Below are positions 42,638 to 54,336 of a stretch of 64,000 nt of DNA, piece after piece. This DNA comes from Deuterostichococcus epilithicus (taxonomy: Eukaryota; Chlorophyta; Trebouxiophyceae; Prasiolales; Stichococcaceae). Both the position numbers and the translations under genes were made by a program. Position 1 is the first letter of the stretch; each line of letters begins with the position of its first letter. The DNA is taken from the NCBI GenBank assembly GCA_033439295.1, contig JAVTLE010000003.1, forward strand, positions 310,001 through 374,000, written 5' to 3'. The notes beneath the pieces are model-generated. The model worked only from the letters and a program-made list of their open reading frames with translations, did not search any database and was not told where the DNA came from.

Positions 42638-44560
42638 CAGCCTCTGCTTGACACAGCGCTTGCAGACTCGGGCTGCCATCAATGCCAGCGCCCGCCTATC
42701 GTTTACTGCCCCATGAACAGCTTTTTGATCCGGATCAAAACAGGCTTCGTGCTCCCGAGAACTCATCACTGACCGGCAGAGTACTCTGCCGTTCATGGCG
42801 CAGGTGCGGGGGCGGCGGCGGCGGGTGACCGTCCTCATGGCTAGGCTGGCCTGGCGCCCGGTTTCCTTTGCGGGTGCCTGGATTCCCAAAGGCGTAAGGC
42901 TGCTAAGGTGTGGACACGAATTGCAGTTGCGATGGCCGTGCACCGATGCAGCAACCTTGATGCAGCATGGGTACGGCTCGTCCTCGTCAAGGAATGATAC
43001 CGCAGCATGCCGCAAAGCCTTGATAGAGAGCTGCTGTTCTGAAAGGCCTGCAGAACCCTGAGGACCCTGTTATGTGAGAGTCCACAGTCTTGACGATCTG
43101 AGGTCGCGCCAGGCGCACTGCCCATGTCCCTGACGGGTGTTTGGCAGGGGTTGCCGCTTTTCCAGAAACTCGCAGCATATGAACAACCGATTGACTTGTT
43201 TCACAGGCGCCTGCCAAGGTGCCGGACAATGTGCCGCCGGAGGCGGATGCGGAGACGATGCCCGGCTTCGCCACCATCGACTCCGCCGCCGAGGCCGAGC
43301 ATCAAGGTGCATGATCCTCATTCGCATGTATGCAAGCCTGCCCTGGTAGTGCTATGGTCGGCTGCTTGTTGAGATGTCAGCTCCCAGGACTCGGTCACTG
43401 CACAGCAAAGCAGACTGAGCATTTGGGCATCAAAGATTAAACAACCCGCTCGTGGTGCAGGTGCAGCAGCGGGCCTGGCATCTGGGCGGGCCGCCGCTGG
43501 AGGCATCCGCAAGAGCAGAGACGTGGCCTGCGACTTCCTGCTGTTCGGCAAGTCGATCGAGTTGAACAAGGTGCGGAAAACCACGGCGTTGCCAACACAG
43601 CACTGTGGCGTACAGCATTGTGTGGCTGGAGGGTTGTAAACCCCGGTTTTTATTGCCAGCTGACATGACGGCTGGGCAGCCGTGCACCATCACAACCTGC
43701 GCCGGAGCTGATCTCCGCCCCGAACCCAGTTGATTTCTGGGTGCACTACCTGACTGCGCAAGCGCCTAGCACCGCGCCGGGCGTCATGCCGCTGGCGGCG
43801 GAGGCGGAGGCGGAGGCGTAGGAGGAGGAGGAGGCCACCCGTGCCACCACCGACTCCATCAACAACGAGTGCGGTGCGCGCCCAGGCTTCACCATCTTAG
43901 CAAGCAAGCACTCTCGATAACCGTTGTGTCAGAGCAGTTTGAGGCGCTGTGGCGGACGATTAACAGGCCACGACCGTCTTGTGAGCACGCCTCGACGGGA
44001 GCAGCCACACCCTCCCTGTACTCCTGTAACCCCTTCAAACTCTGCTGTGGCGCAGGTGCAGCGGCGGGCCTGGCGTCCCCGAGGGCCGGCCCCCACGGCC
44101 CCTGCAGGAGCGGAGGCATTGCGCAGGCTTCCTGCTGCTCCGCGCCCCGCACTCCAGATCGGAGAAGCAGGTGCGGGCTTGACCCGCAAAGGCATTTGGC
44201 GCAACATGCTGTCATCACGGAGGCAAGAGCATATCCGCACTATTGCATCCCGGGCAACTGAACAGGAGCTCGTCCATCACCAGCAGGCGAGGCTTGCTGC
44301 GCTCTCGGCACCGCTGGCGAGCACCATGTATGCGCTCGCCAGCAGGCGCAGCAGACTCCAGCTCAGATAACATGTAGTGCACATGGTAGTGATCCGCCTG
44401 AAGGTGGCAGTCTGCTTGCGCAGGTGTACAACGGTGGCAAGGCGCAGGACAAGCTGGAGGCGGAGGAGACGGCGGACGCCACCGGCTCCACCACCGACCT
44501 CGGCACCAAACTCGGCCACAGTGGTGCGCACTCGCCAGACTCCTGAATCAAAACTGACTG
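42458..44560 (+). CDS. Hypothetical acidic/Ala-rich protein, scattered exons (left arm)
   Basis: Several exon-like pieces with good splice signals and protein-like composition occur in the same direction: AVDSVAEAAPEEAPAYQPGG (about 42460), KVPDNVPPEADAETMPGFAT (about 43217), GGIRKSRDVACDFLLFGKSI (about 43490, ending at a donor near 43570), NPVDFWVHYLTAQAPSTAP (about 43726), and KAQDKLEAEETADATGSTTD (about 44440). Matching pieces are present in the right arm on the minus strand. They may continue the gene that begins with the Ala-rich exon at 40907. No domain is recognised. Joins between the pieces are not proven and a decayed copy of one exon lies near 44052-44125. Confidence 0.4.
43788..43840 (+). 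repeat. GGCGGA/GGA microsatellite (left arm)
   Basis: Tandem GGCGGAGGCGGAGGC followed by GGAGGAGGAGG. The same tract, complemented, is at about 51610-51665 in the right arm. Confidence 0.8.
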
Positions 44561-45405
44561 CAGCGGCACTTTGGCGTGGCAGATCTGGCCTGCCGGAAGC
44601 TGAAAACGCCCCTCGTCCACAGAGGCAACACCCGTTCACGCCGCTGCTCACGCTGTCGGCTGCTGAAGCTGGCCGATGCTGTTAACACCGAATTGTGGCC
44701 TTGGAAGGTTGTCTGCACACACAAGTAGCCACACGAGCGGCACCCCGGTGAGGCGGGATCTGCCACATTTGTGAGCCGGGCGGGGCATTATGCACAAGTG
44801 CCGCAGCCACGAGACCACGACGACCACGTACGATGAGAAAACCGACCCGACCTCTTCTTCAATGCATAGGCGCACGGGTGGAGGCGCCCCAGCGTATCCT
44901 CGTCGACAGGACGCGCGGCCTGCCGCGGAGGTTGCGGCTGTCCGCCGGGCCGAGCTTCAGCCATGGGCAGGTGCACACACAGACACAAGTTGTTTCGCCA
45001 TGAATGGTCCCGTTTGCGACGCACAAGCTTGGGTGCTCCGGCGGTTATGATCGTTCTGGCACGGCCTCCGTGCATGTTCCATGACCCTGCATTGCTCGCG
45101 CAAAAGACACCCATGCACACTCCAACCAGTTGATGCCTTCGCCAACTGCAGGCATTGCTGCGCGGGCTGCAGCCGCAGCACTGCAAGAATGCGCGGTGCG
45201 GCAAAGCGCTACAGGTACGGTGGCAGGGCATCCACACATTGGATCCAGCTTTCCGCCGCCATTGCACCTGGCATTGCAGTCAGTCCTCTTCAGAGTCGCT
45301 TGGGGGAGGCATGTGGTGTGGGGCAGCATGTACACAGCTCGCACGCTACCAACAGCGCCGCTAGTGTGCCCGCTTCAGCCTCCCCAGGCCCTGAAGCCAA
45401 GGTGA

Positions 45406-45517
45406 ATGTTCACTCTGCAGATCTGCATCAAGACACTGTCCGGCAAGACCGTCACGTTGGACGTCCAGGCCTGCAATACCGGCGTCGATGTCAAGACACA
45501 GATCCAAGGGAGAGAGG
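45406..45517 (+). CDS. Ubiquitin-like domain, first exon only
   Basis: ATG 45406 opens MFTLQICIKTLSGKTVTLDV and continues for 37 codons to GREG, ending at a donor (G|GTACAC). Alignment by eye to residues 1-35 of ubiquitin keeps the KTLxGKTxTLxV core, the spacing to VKTQIQ, and the final EG. It is clearly diverged from ubiquitin itself. No exon with the rest of the fold (PPDQQRL, LHLVLRLRGG) was found downstream, so this is either the start of a ubiquitin-domain protein with an unseen second exon or a fragment. It lies in the segment missing from the right arm. Confidence 0.6.
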
Positions 45518-46484
45518 GTACACTCTCAGCAGACCTTGATAGTTTTAGAGCAATAGCATGGCACAGACCATGCGTGCTTTGCGCCATCTAACCTCCCGGC
45601 TTGTACAAGATGATGCAGCTCGGCGACGTCGCGTCCGCAGCAGCCATGGACAGCTGCGTCATGGTCATTGTTTGTGGTATTCTTTTCCGGCTGTACTACC
45701 CCAGTCAAGCAAGCCGATCAGCCAACCGCCCGGCGCCTCCAAGGCTACTGCTGGCTCTGGGTGCGCCATATATGCGTGAGGGGTTCTGAGGATTTTGTAC
45801 ACAAGACAGAAACAACCAGTTTGAGAGACTTTCTTGACAAGCAGCAAGGCATTCCGCAGCCCACCAATCAAGGGGCGGGTGCCCTTGACAAGCCAGTTCG
45901 CAAGTCCGACGTCAAATTTGTAGGTCGGCGTCAAGCAACATGAAATGCAAACAGCCTCTGCTTAATTGAATCTGGTGATCGTGTGCAGCAGGAGCAGTTG
46001 GCAACCAGAATTCGGCTGTGGGACGCCCTCGGCGCCAAAGTGACACTGATTTGCTACGTTTGTTGGCGGCCCGCCTTCAAACTAAAACACACGTGTGTCT
46101 CAGCCGGTGGCGTCCCACTACTGCGCAGGTATCCCGGCGTGCGAGCAGCTGCTCACGTATGCAGGCAAGCGCTTCGAGGACGTGTCCACCATGCATGGCA
46201 TCGGCCTCAGCAGCGGCTCGGAGGTGGGCCAACACCTGCGGCTCTGCGGCGGCAACGGCGGTGACGATGGCGACCAGAGGCCAGGGCCCTGACGCACCTG
46301 GTGAACATCCGATCCTCAGCAGCTCGATCCCTGATGCCCGCTCTGAGACAGGTTGGCGCATGCGCCAACATGAGTTCCCCGAGTTGCTGGTAGGCTAGAG
46401 CGGCGGTGTGTGTCCAGCAGGCTGCTTGTTCACCCCCCTTCCCCCCCTGAACATGCTGACTCGCTGTGCCCTGCCTTCCAACAG

Positions 46485-46583
46485 CGCGCAGGTGGGCGAC
46501 GCCTCGCTCGTCATGACATTGCTGAGCCTCCTGGGCGGCCTCGCGCTGACGAAGGCTGACGCGCAGACCCAGCGCACGGATTC
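46485..46583 (+). CDS. Unidentified exon with hydrophobic segment
   Basis: Between a CAG near 46491 and a donor GTAAGT at 46584 the frame reads VGDASLVMTLLSLLGGLALT followed by KADAQTQRTDS, compatible with a membrane segment or hydrophobic helix. It may belong with the exons at 47571-48118. No family recognised. Confidence 0.3.
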
Positions 46584-47570
46584 GTAAGTCATTTGAGGCA
46601 TTTCCATATGCGACAGTCTGGTGTTTGCTCACATGTCTGCTCAACAACCTCGGTGCAGGCTGGCAGGCGGTGAACCGCTTGTGCAGCGGTGCACCGTTTG
46701 AGCAACGAGCGGCAGCTGCCAAGCCTGCTTTCGAGCGTTTAAGCCCTCGTTGCTAGGCCATAGAAGGCTGGCATCACAATGAGATATATAGCTGGGCGGT
46801 GAACTGGTGCATGCGGAGCTGTTTGCGGTTGTGTGGAAGTTGGAGGCATGCTCAAAACAGCCATCTTGGAGCGGCACCCTCAAATGAACATGCACTTGCG
46901 CCTGAGCTGCTGCAACACACCGCAACCTGACGAGCTCTAGACTTGCAGGATCGCCACAGAAACCGTAGAAGTGTTTTTGCATGCCTGGGCGATTGTCAGC
47001 CGAGGTAGAGGCAACTTCATATGGCGAAACTGGTCAGCAAGAAGAACGTCTGATCTACCTTACAGTGGCAGCATCCGGGTGGAGATCTCGTCTTTCAGGG
47101 CGACAACGGCTGCAGAGCGGCCGCGGCTGGCGCATATCCATTCTGAGTGCAACCTCTATGCCTACAGCCGGGCAATGGTGGACGTGTTCATGGACGCCGG
47201 CTTCAGCGCCGGCAAGAAGACCGTCAACCTGTGCAAGTTTGCGTTCTAGCACTAGCACCGTGTTCAAGAAGGGTGGCGTGTGAGCGGCGACAGATTGCCG
47301 CTGCAGAGCGCACTGAGGTCGAAGCGTCACAACAATCTGAACTCGCCCACACCAATGAAGCAGGCCTGCAAGAGCATTGATATGTGGCTCGATTGCCGCC
47401 TACCCTGATGGGGCCTTGATCTCAGCAGCACGGGCACCCTAGCTGCAGCAGAGTTGCCAAGACCGCCCATAAATCACCGCCATCTGCCATTGGGCTATTG
47501 CAGGTGCAGCCGTGCAAATTGGCAGCATCGGAACGGTTCCACTAGTCGATTTTGCTTCATGACACCGCAG

Positions 47571-48118
47571 GCGCGCCTTCCAACAAGACATGAAGGCGGT
47601 GGTGATGCAGGGCCTCATCAACTCGGACGGCGGCGTGTGCAAGGCGCGCAATGGCCAGGTGCGACCACTCAACCGCTCTTAGCCATGCAACAAAACCGCT
47701 GTGCCGCAGCGTTTGTGTCCTAGCAGCTTGTTGAAACGTGCGGCCGGGCATGCATCAGCAGCTGATGCGCTTGCGCGGCACTGCACATGTTTGGTTGGCA
47801 AGGCGCCTGTGGGCGATGTGGCGTTGCCGAAGCACTAGTTGCAGCATGGAGGGATGTTCGTGTTCATTTGTGTGGGGTTCGTTTGTCACCTCAGGGCGAC
47901 AAGCTGCTTCGGGCATGTGTCACGTCGCAATGCCCGGCGGGTCTGGACGCGGCGCGCCACCTGGGCAAGCCCATGGGCATCTTTCAGGAGGAGGCGAAGG
48001 CGTCTGCAGAGGAGCAGGACTACGACGGCGATGCTGACACCGGCGAGCAGATGGACGATCAACGGTATCAAGTGTTTGCCACCGGAGCCGGCATCTGCGT
48101 CGCGCTGCTGTGCAACGG
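47571..48118 (+). CDS. Hypothetical protein, two exons (left arm only)
   Basis: Exon 47571-47658 (RAFQQDMKAVVMQGLINSD then GGVCKARNGQ) and exon 47895-48118 (GDKLLRACVTSQCPAGLDAA, RHLGKPMGIFQEEAKASAEE, an Asp/Glu-rich stretch, then YQVFATGAGICVALLCNG) have good GT-AG signals and share one frame. The second contains a CxxxxC pair and an acidic linker. The protein may continue into the exon near 48650-48814. I do not recognise the family. Confidence 0.45.
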
Positions 48119-48649
48119 GTGAGTGCTCCCAGAGCGCATGGCCTCCAAACCCACTAACATCATAATCTCATCTAGGCTGGCATCGTGCTCACGGACCAGG
48201 ATAGAATGTTGTGATCGATTGGGGGCACCGACAAGGCAACGTGTGTTCCCATGGGCGTGATGACTGGGCAACCATACAGCAGGATAGTGCTGGTCAGGGA
48301 GCGGCTCTGGGGACGATGTGACGAGAGGCTGAGCCTCGTGCTGCCATGCCATCACGCCGAGCTGCCATCGTTTTGACGGGATACATGTTTGTTAACCTGC
48401 AAAATGCGCAGGTTGACGCAAAGGGCACACAGAAGGCAGCATCGCCTGCCGACGCGGTCAGCGACTCGACAGGATCGACTGGAGTGCTGACTGGTCGAGT
48501 ACAGCACAGCCTCTTCATTGACATCTTTTACACCCGTGTAGTCCGCTGGCGGCGCGGCTGCACTCCCCGCACAATGGCGAGAGAATGAGAGGGGAATTGA
48601 GCAGCGCTGAAAATCCAATATGATCGTCGATGGCTCCTCCGTGCCTGAC

Positions 48650-48814
48650 AGGCGTTGCCAGGCGCAGGCCGCTTGCGGCGCAGATGCGCGCCCTGCGCAA
48701 GGGCAACATGCCGCCAGAGGTCAAGCGGCTGGTGGATGTGCATAATGGCCTGCCGTTCCGCCCCTACGGCCTGGTCGTGCTGTTGCGCAAGCGCCGCCTC
48801 ATCGACTGTTTCCA
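48650..48814 (+). CDS. Unidentified exon at the inner end of the left arm
   Basis: The frame LAAQMRALRKGNMPPEVKRL continues VDVHNGLPFRPYGLVVLL and RKRRLIDCFQ to a donor (CAG|GTGCGC at 48815). Its mirror copy is at about 49852-49687 and the two encode the same residues without difference. An exon in the spacer (about 49306-49410, RLFEGFTWNRLPRVGCLSKG) could be the next exon of the left copy, because it starts after CAG and is protein-like. If so, the centre of the inverted repeat lies inside this gene. Confidence 0.4.
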
Positions 48815-49088
48815 GGTGCGCAGCTGCCTAAACTGTGGGTTTGACGGGGAGGTCGGCAGCGAGAGCATAGCCCCGCTGGCCGCTCAGCCCCGCTGGAGAC
48901 CTCATTGTGCAGGGCTCCATGGCAATCTGGCAGAGGCATCCCTGCCGAACTGCCCACCCATCCTGATCCACAAGATACACCACCCCAGCGTCAACTTTTG
49001 CAACTGTGAGGCTCGACTCAGATCAGCACCCTTGCGGCGCAGTGGACGGTCAGGCGGTACTGCGGCGACTCCCACATGCGCCCACCGT

Positions 49089-49412
49089 GCAATGCGCCAT
49101 GAAGATTGTTGGTGCTGCGGCTGTGGCACTCGGAAACTAAGCAATCGTAGCCCGAGGCAATTGCTTGCTGAGGCGAGGCATTGCATGCAAGACCTGCCAG
49201 TGAGCAGCACAGGGCCAGTGCAGCCTCCCCGTTGCCGGGTACCCGCCCATACAACAGCGATGACCCATGGAGTAACGAACGACCAGCGGCTTGCTGTTTC
49301 ACAGCAGATTGTTTGAAGGTTTCACCTGGAACAGGCTGCCCAGGGTGGGGTGCTTGAGCAAGGGCCGCATGTTCAAGAACGCCATCGGCTGCGGCGACGG
49401 AGGGCGCCAGCA
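49089..49412. other. Spacer of the inverted repeat (324 bp)
   Basis: Arm matching ends at CCACCGT (49082-49088) on the left and its complement (49413-49419) on the right. The interval is unique in this window. It contains a possible exon near 49306-49410 (FEGFTWNRLPRVG, KGRMFKNAIGCGDGG). Confidence 0.8.
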
Positions 49413-51609
49413 ACGGTGGACGCATGTGGGAGTCGCCGCAGTACCGCCTGACCGTCCACTGCGCCGCAAGGGTGCTGATCTGAGTCGAGCCTCACAGTTG
49501 CAAAAGTTGACGCTGGGGTGGTGTATCTTGTGGATCAGGATGGGTGGGCAGTTCGGCAGGGATGCCTCTGCCAGATTGCCATGGAGCCCTGCACAATGAG
49601 GTCTCCAGCGGGGCTGAGCGGCCAGCGGGGCTATGCTCTCGCTGCCGACCTCCCCGTCAAACCCACAGTTTAGGCAGCTGCGCACCTGGAAACAGTCGAT
49701 GAGGCGGCGCTTGCGCAACAGCACGACCAGGCCGTAGGGGCGGAACGGCAGGCCATTATGCACATCCACCAGCCGCTTGACCTCTGGCGGCATGTTGCCC
49801 TTGCGCAGGGCGCGCATCTGCGCCGCAAGCGGCCTGCGCCTGGCAACGCCTGTCAGGCACGGAGGAGCCATCGACGATCATATTGGATTTTCAGCGCTGC
49901 TCAATTCCCCTCTCATTCTCTCGCCATTGTGCGGGGAGTGCAGCCGCGCCGCCAGCGGACTACACGGGTGTAAAAGATGTCAATGAAGAGGCTGTGCTGT
50001 ACTCGACCAGTCAGCACTCCAGTCGATCCTGTCGAGTCGCTGACCGCGTCGGCAGGCGATGCTGCCTTCTGTGTGCCCGTTGCGTCAACCTGCGCATTTT
50101 GCAGGTTAACAAACATGTATCCCGTCAAAACGATGGCAGCTCGGCGTGATGGCATGGCAGCACGAGGCTCAGCCTCTCACATCGTCCCCAGAGCCACTCC
50201 CTGACAATCCAATGTGTGGACGCCCTGCCACCATACCTGCAGCGCGTTGCCGCTCCGCGCATTCTTGCAACACTGCGGCTGCAGCCTGCGCAGCAATGCC
50301 TGCAGTTGGCTAAGGCATCAAATGGTTGGAGTGTGCATGAGTGTCTGTTGCGCGAGCAAGGCTGGGTCGTGAAACATGCACGGAGGCCGTGCCAGAACGA
50401 TCATAAGCGCCGGAGCACCCAAGCTTGTGCGTCGCAATGGGATCATTCTTGGTGGAACGACTTGTGTCTGTGTCTGCACCTGCCCACGGCTGAAGCTCCG
50501 CCCGGCGGGCAGCCGCAACCTCCGCGGCAGGCCGCGCGTCCTGTCGACGAGGATACGCTGGGGCGCCTCCACCCGCGCGCCTATGCATTGAAGAAGAGGT
50601 TGGGTCGGTTTTCGCATCGTACGTGGTCGTCGTGGTCTCGTGGCTGCGGCACTTGCGCATAGTGCCATGCCCGGCTCACAAATGTGACAGATCCCGCCTC
50701 ACCGGGGTGCCGCTCGTGTGGCTACTTGTGTTTGCATACAACCTTGAACAAGGCCACAATTCGGTGTTAACAGCACTGGCCAGCTTCAGCAGCTGACAGC
50801 GTGAGCAGCGGCGTGAACGGGTGTTGCCTCTGTGGACGAGGGGCATTTTCAGATTCCGGCAGGCCAGATCTGCCACGCCAAAGTGCCGCTGCAATCAGTG
50901 TTGATTCAGGAGTTCGGCGAGTGCGCACCACTGTGGCCGAGCTTGGCGCCGAGGTCGGTGGTGGAGCCGGTGGCGCCCGCAGTCTCCTCCGCCTCCAGCT
51001 TGTCCTGCGCCTTGCCACCGCTGTACACCTGCGCAAGCAGACTGCCTCCTTCAGGCGGATCACTACCATGTGCACTGCATGTTATCTGAGCTGGAGTCTG
51101 CTGCGCCTGCTGGCGAGCGCATACATGGTGCTCGCTAGCGGTGCCGAGAGCGCAGCAGGCCTCGCCTGCTGGTGATGGACGAGCTCCTGTTCAGTTGCCC
51201 GGGATGCAGCAGTGCGGATATGCTCTTGCCTCCATGATGACAGCATGTTGCACCAAATGCCTTTGCGGGTCAATCCCGCACCTGCTTTTCCGATCTGGAG
51301 TGCGGGGCGCGGGGCAGCAGGAAGCCCGACGCAATGCCTCCGCTCCTGCAGGGGCCGTGGGGGCCGGCCCTCGGGGACGCCAGGCCCGCCACTGCACCTG
51401 CGCCACAGCAGAGTTTGAAGGGGTTACAGGAGTACAGGGAGGGTGTGGCTGCTGAGCACGCCTCGGCAAGACGGTCGTGGCCTTTAATCGTCCGCCACAG
51501 CGCCTCAAACTGCTCTGACACAATCGTTATCGAGAGTGCTTGCTTGCTACGATTGTGAAGCCTGGGCGCGCACCGCACTCGTTGTTGTTGGAGTCGGTGG
51601 TGGCAAGGA

Positions 51610-51665
51610 TGGCCTCCTGCTCCTCCTACGCCTCTGCCTCCGCCTCCGCCGCCAGCGGCATGACG
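51610..51665 (-). repeat. GGCGGA/GGA microsatellite (right arm)
   Basis: Complement of the left-arm tract at 43788-43840, with CCTCCTGCTCCTCC and CTCCGCCTCCGCCGCC runs. Confidence 0.75.
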
Positions 51666-53739
51666 CCCGGCGCGGTGCTAGGCGCCTGCGCAGTCAGGTA
51701 GTGCACCCAGAAATCAAATGGGTTCGGGGCGGAGATCAGCTCCGGCGCAGGTTGTGATGGTGCACGGCTGCCCAGCTGTCATGTCAGCTAGCAATGAAAA
51801 CCGGGGTTTACAACCCTCCAGCCACACACTGCTGCACGCCACAGTGCTGAGATGTCAACGCCGCGGTGTTCCGCACCTTGTTCAACTCGATCGACTTGCC
51901 GAACAGCAGGAAGTCGCAGGCCACGTCTCTGCTCTTGCGGATGCCTCCAGCGGCGGCCCGCCCAGATGCCAGGCCCGCTGCTGCACCTGCACCACGAGCG
52001 GGTGGTTTGATCTTTGATGCCCAAATGCTCAGTCTGCTTTGCTGTGCAGTGACCGAGTCCTGGGAGCTGACATCTCAACAAGCAGCCGACCATAGCACTA
52101 CCAGGGCAGGCTTGCATACGTGCGAATGAGGATCATGCACCTTGATGCTCGGCCTCGGCGGCGGAGTCGATGGTGGCGAAGCCGGGCATCGTCTCCGCAT
52201 CCGCCTCCGGCGGCACATTGTCCGGCACCTCGGCAGGCGCCTGTGAAACAAGTCAATCGGTTGTTCATATGCTGCGAGTTTCTGGAAAAGCGGCAACCCC
52301 TGCCAAACACCTGTCAGGGACATGGGCAGTGCGCCTGGCGCGACCTCAGATCGTTAAGACTGTGGACTCTCACATAACAGGCTCCTCAGGGTTCTGCAGG
52401 CCTTTCAGAACAGCAGCTCTCTATCAAGGCTTTGCGGCATGCTGCGGTATCATTCCTTGACGAGGACGAGCCGTACCCATGCTGCATCAAGGTTGCTGCA
52501 TCGGTGCACGGCCATCGCAACTGCAATTGTGTCCACACCTTGGCAGCCTTGCGTTGCGCCTTTGGGAATCCGGGCACCCGCAAAGGAAACCGGGCGCCAG
52601 GCCAGCATAGCCATGAGGACGGTCACCCGCCGCCGCCGCCCCTGCACCTGCGCCATGAACGGCAGAGTACTCAGCCGGTCAGTGATGAGTTCTCGGGAGC
52701 ACGAAGCCTGTTTTGATCCGGATCAAAAAGCTGTTCATGGGGCAGTAAACGATAGGCGGGCGCTGGCATTGATGGCAGCCCGAGTCTGCAAGCGCTGTGT
52801 CAAGCAGAGGCTGGTGAACACAGCCAAACTTCAGGCACATGATGCAGTCGTGCAGCTGTGGACTGATACGGCGCAATGACCGGCTAACCAGCGCGGAGCG
52901 CACCCAGGTAGGTGTGCCGCCCCCTGGCTGATAAGCGGGCGCCTCCTCCGGCGCCGCCTCTGCCACACTGTCCACCGCATCATTGGTCTCCACCTGCAGA
53001 ATCAGATCGCGAAGCCATACTCACGTCGCCCTATGTCTAATTTCCTGTTGCATTCGGATGGTCGTTTTGGAAACCTCCTCTGGAGAACTCTCCTACCAGG
53101 CGAGAGACAGCGACACTCCTGAGTCCTGACTGAAACCCATGCAGGACAAGTAGTGGTTAAATGCACAGCGGACGGACAGGGATGGGTGTGCACCTTGCCG
53201 CCACCGGTGTGCTGCGGCAGCTCTGCGTCTGATCACAGTAGTGGCAGCGGCTGCAATTGGGGCGGCGCAGCTGTCATTGCGGGCGCAACCGTCTCCAGAG
53301 ACGCTGCTGCTGACAGGCCGCACACCTCAGCAGCAGCCGGCGAGTAGGAGGTTACCTTCTGCTTCTTGCCTTGTTGTACGGCGTTGCCAGCTGACGCCTA
53401 CTCGCTGCCGCCGCCGCCTGCGCCCGGCGGCCTCAATCCTACTGGGACCTCCTACTGGGACCGCTGAACAGTCCGCCTCCTGCGCCGCAGCTAGCAGTGG
53501 CGATGAGATGTCGGTGGCCTTCGCGGCCTACGTGGAGACGGGTCGTGGTACAGGTCGGGGTCAAACCCAGAGAGTTTCTGGGTTTGCAAGTATGTGCAAA
53601 TGGCGCACAAGCACAGGTGCTCACGAAACCCTAAACGTGCACATTGAAAACGGGGTCTGTGGCGACGACCAAATGCCAGTCATGCAAGCACCAGCGAGGC
53701 ACAAATAGGCACAATAGACATGCAATGTGCTGAGCACAC

Positions 53740-54336
53740 CTTGCCGCCACTGGACCGCACGCCGTCTGATGACGACGCGTTGCCGTCGCCGCATTGCTGG
53801 CCAGCAGCCGCCAGTGTGTTGCCAGCGTCCGAAGTTGCACTGCCGGCAGAACGCACCGCCGGCAGCACACAAGTTCTCGCCGCCGCAGCCGCCGCTGCCG
53901 TCGCCTTCGCAGCTGCCTTCCCGAGCGCAGTCTGCACCTCCGGGGCCGCCTTGGCCGCAGCCGCCACCTTGGCTGCGGCCGCCTTCGTCGGCGCCGCCGC
54001 CGCTTCGGAGTTTGCCCTCCCAAGCGCAGCCGCCGCACCGGCGACCGCCTTGGCTTGCGCAGCCGTCACCTTGTAGCCTGCCATTGCCGCAGCCGCCACC
54101 TTGGAAGCCGCGTGTGCCGCAACCGCCGCCACGGTGACCGCCTTTGCCGACGCAGCCAGCACCTTGACGGCGGCCTTGACCAGCGCCACCGGTAGAATGG
54201 CGGCGAGTACCGCCGGCGCCGCGTCAGAGTCTGTTGCCGCCGCCGCCGCTGCCGTCGCCGCCGCTGCCGCCGCCGCCGCTGCCGCCGCCGCCGGGCTCGG
54301 CTCGCTGCTGGCGGGCTTGTCCTGGCCGTCTTGCAT
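53740..54336 (-). CDS. Ala/Lys-rich protein, first exon (right-arm, open copy)
   Basis: ATG at 54336 opens 199 codons to a donor (AAG|GTGTGC, exon end 53740). After MQDGQDKPASSEPSP comes a poly-Ala run coded by GCG/GCA/GCC repeats. Then come helices of Ala, Lys and Val (AAILPVALVKAAVKVL, AASAKAVTVAAVAA, GYKVTAAQAKAVAGAAAAL, EVQTALGKAAAKATAAAAA), then a Ser/Gly/Cys-rich end. The composition resembles histone H1 tails or antifreeze-like Ala helices, but no globular domain supports a function. Downstream exon candidates include about 53545-53420 (TDISSPLLAAAQEAD) and the acidic exon near 53000. The left copy carries a frameshift, so this is the intact one. Confidence 0.5.

Larger units (their letters stand above)
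45245..48293 (+). other. 3.05-kb segment present only in the left arm
   Basis: In the right arm the sequence matching 45244 (complement of CCACACATTGGAT) is followed at once by sequence matching 48294 (GTCAGGGAG), so about 3049 bp are missing there. The segment has no terminal inverted repeats and no clear target-site duplication, and contains exon-like stretches, so deletion from the right arm is more likely than insertion in the left. It carries the ubiquitin-like exon and the exons near 47571-48118. Confidence 0.85.
37087..49088 (+). repeat. Large inverted repeat, left arm (12.0 kb)
   Basis: This arm is repeated in opposite orientation at 49413-57645. Landmarks pair as follows: tRNA-Pro 37087 with 57645, ORF 37957-38322 with 57282-56917, 39061-39354 with 56182-55889, 40163-40447 with 55081-54797, Ala-rich exon 40907 with 54336, and 48630 with 49871. 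Encoded stretches are identical or nearly so in 39.0-40.6 kb and 48.6-49.1 kb, and less alike (about 9 of 102 residues differ) at 44.4-44.7 kb. Left-only material is the MITE (37353-37875), a 217-bp duplication (42204-42420) and 45245-48293. Confidence 0.95.

Noticed and set aside
45245-48293. Autonomous transposon inserted in the left arm
   Set aside because: No terminal repeats, target-site duplication, transposase or reverse transcriptase motif was found. A deletion in the right arm fits better.
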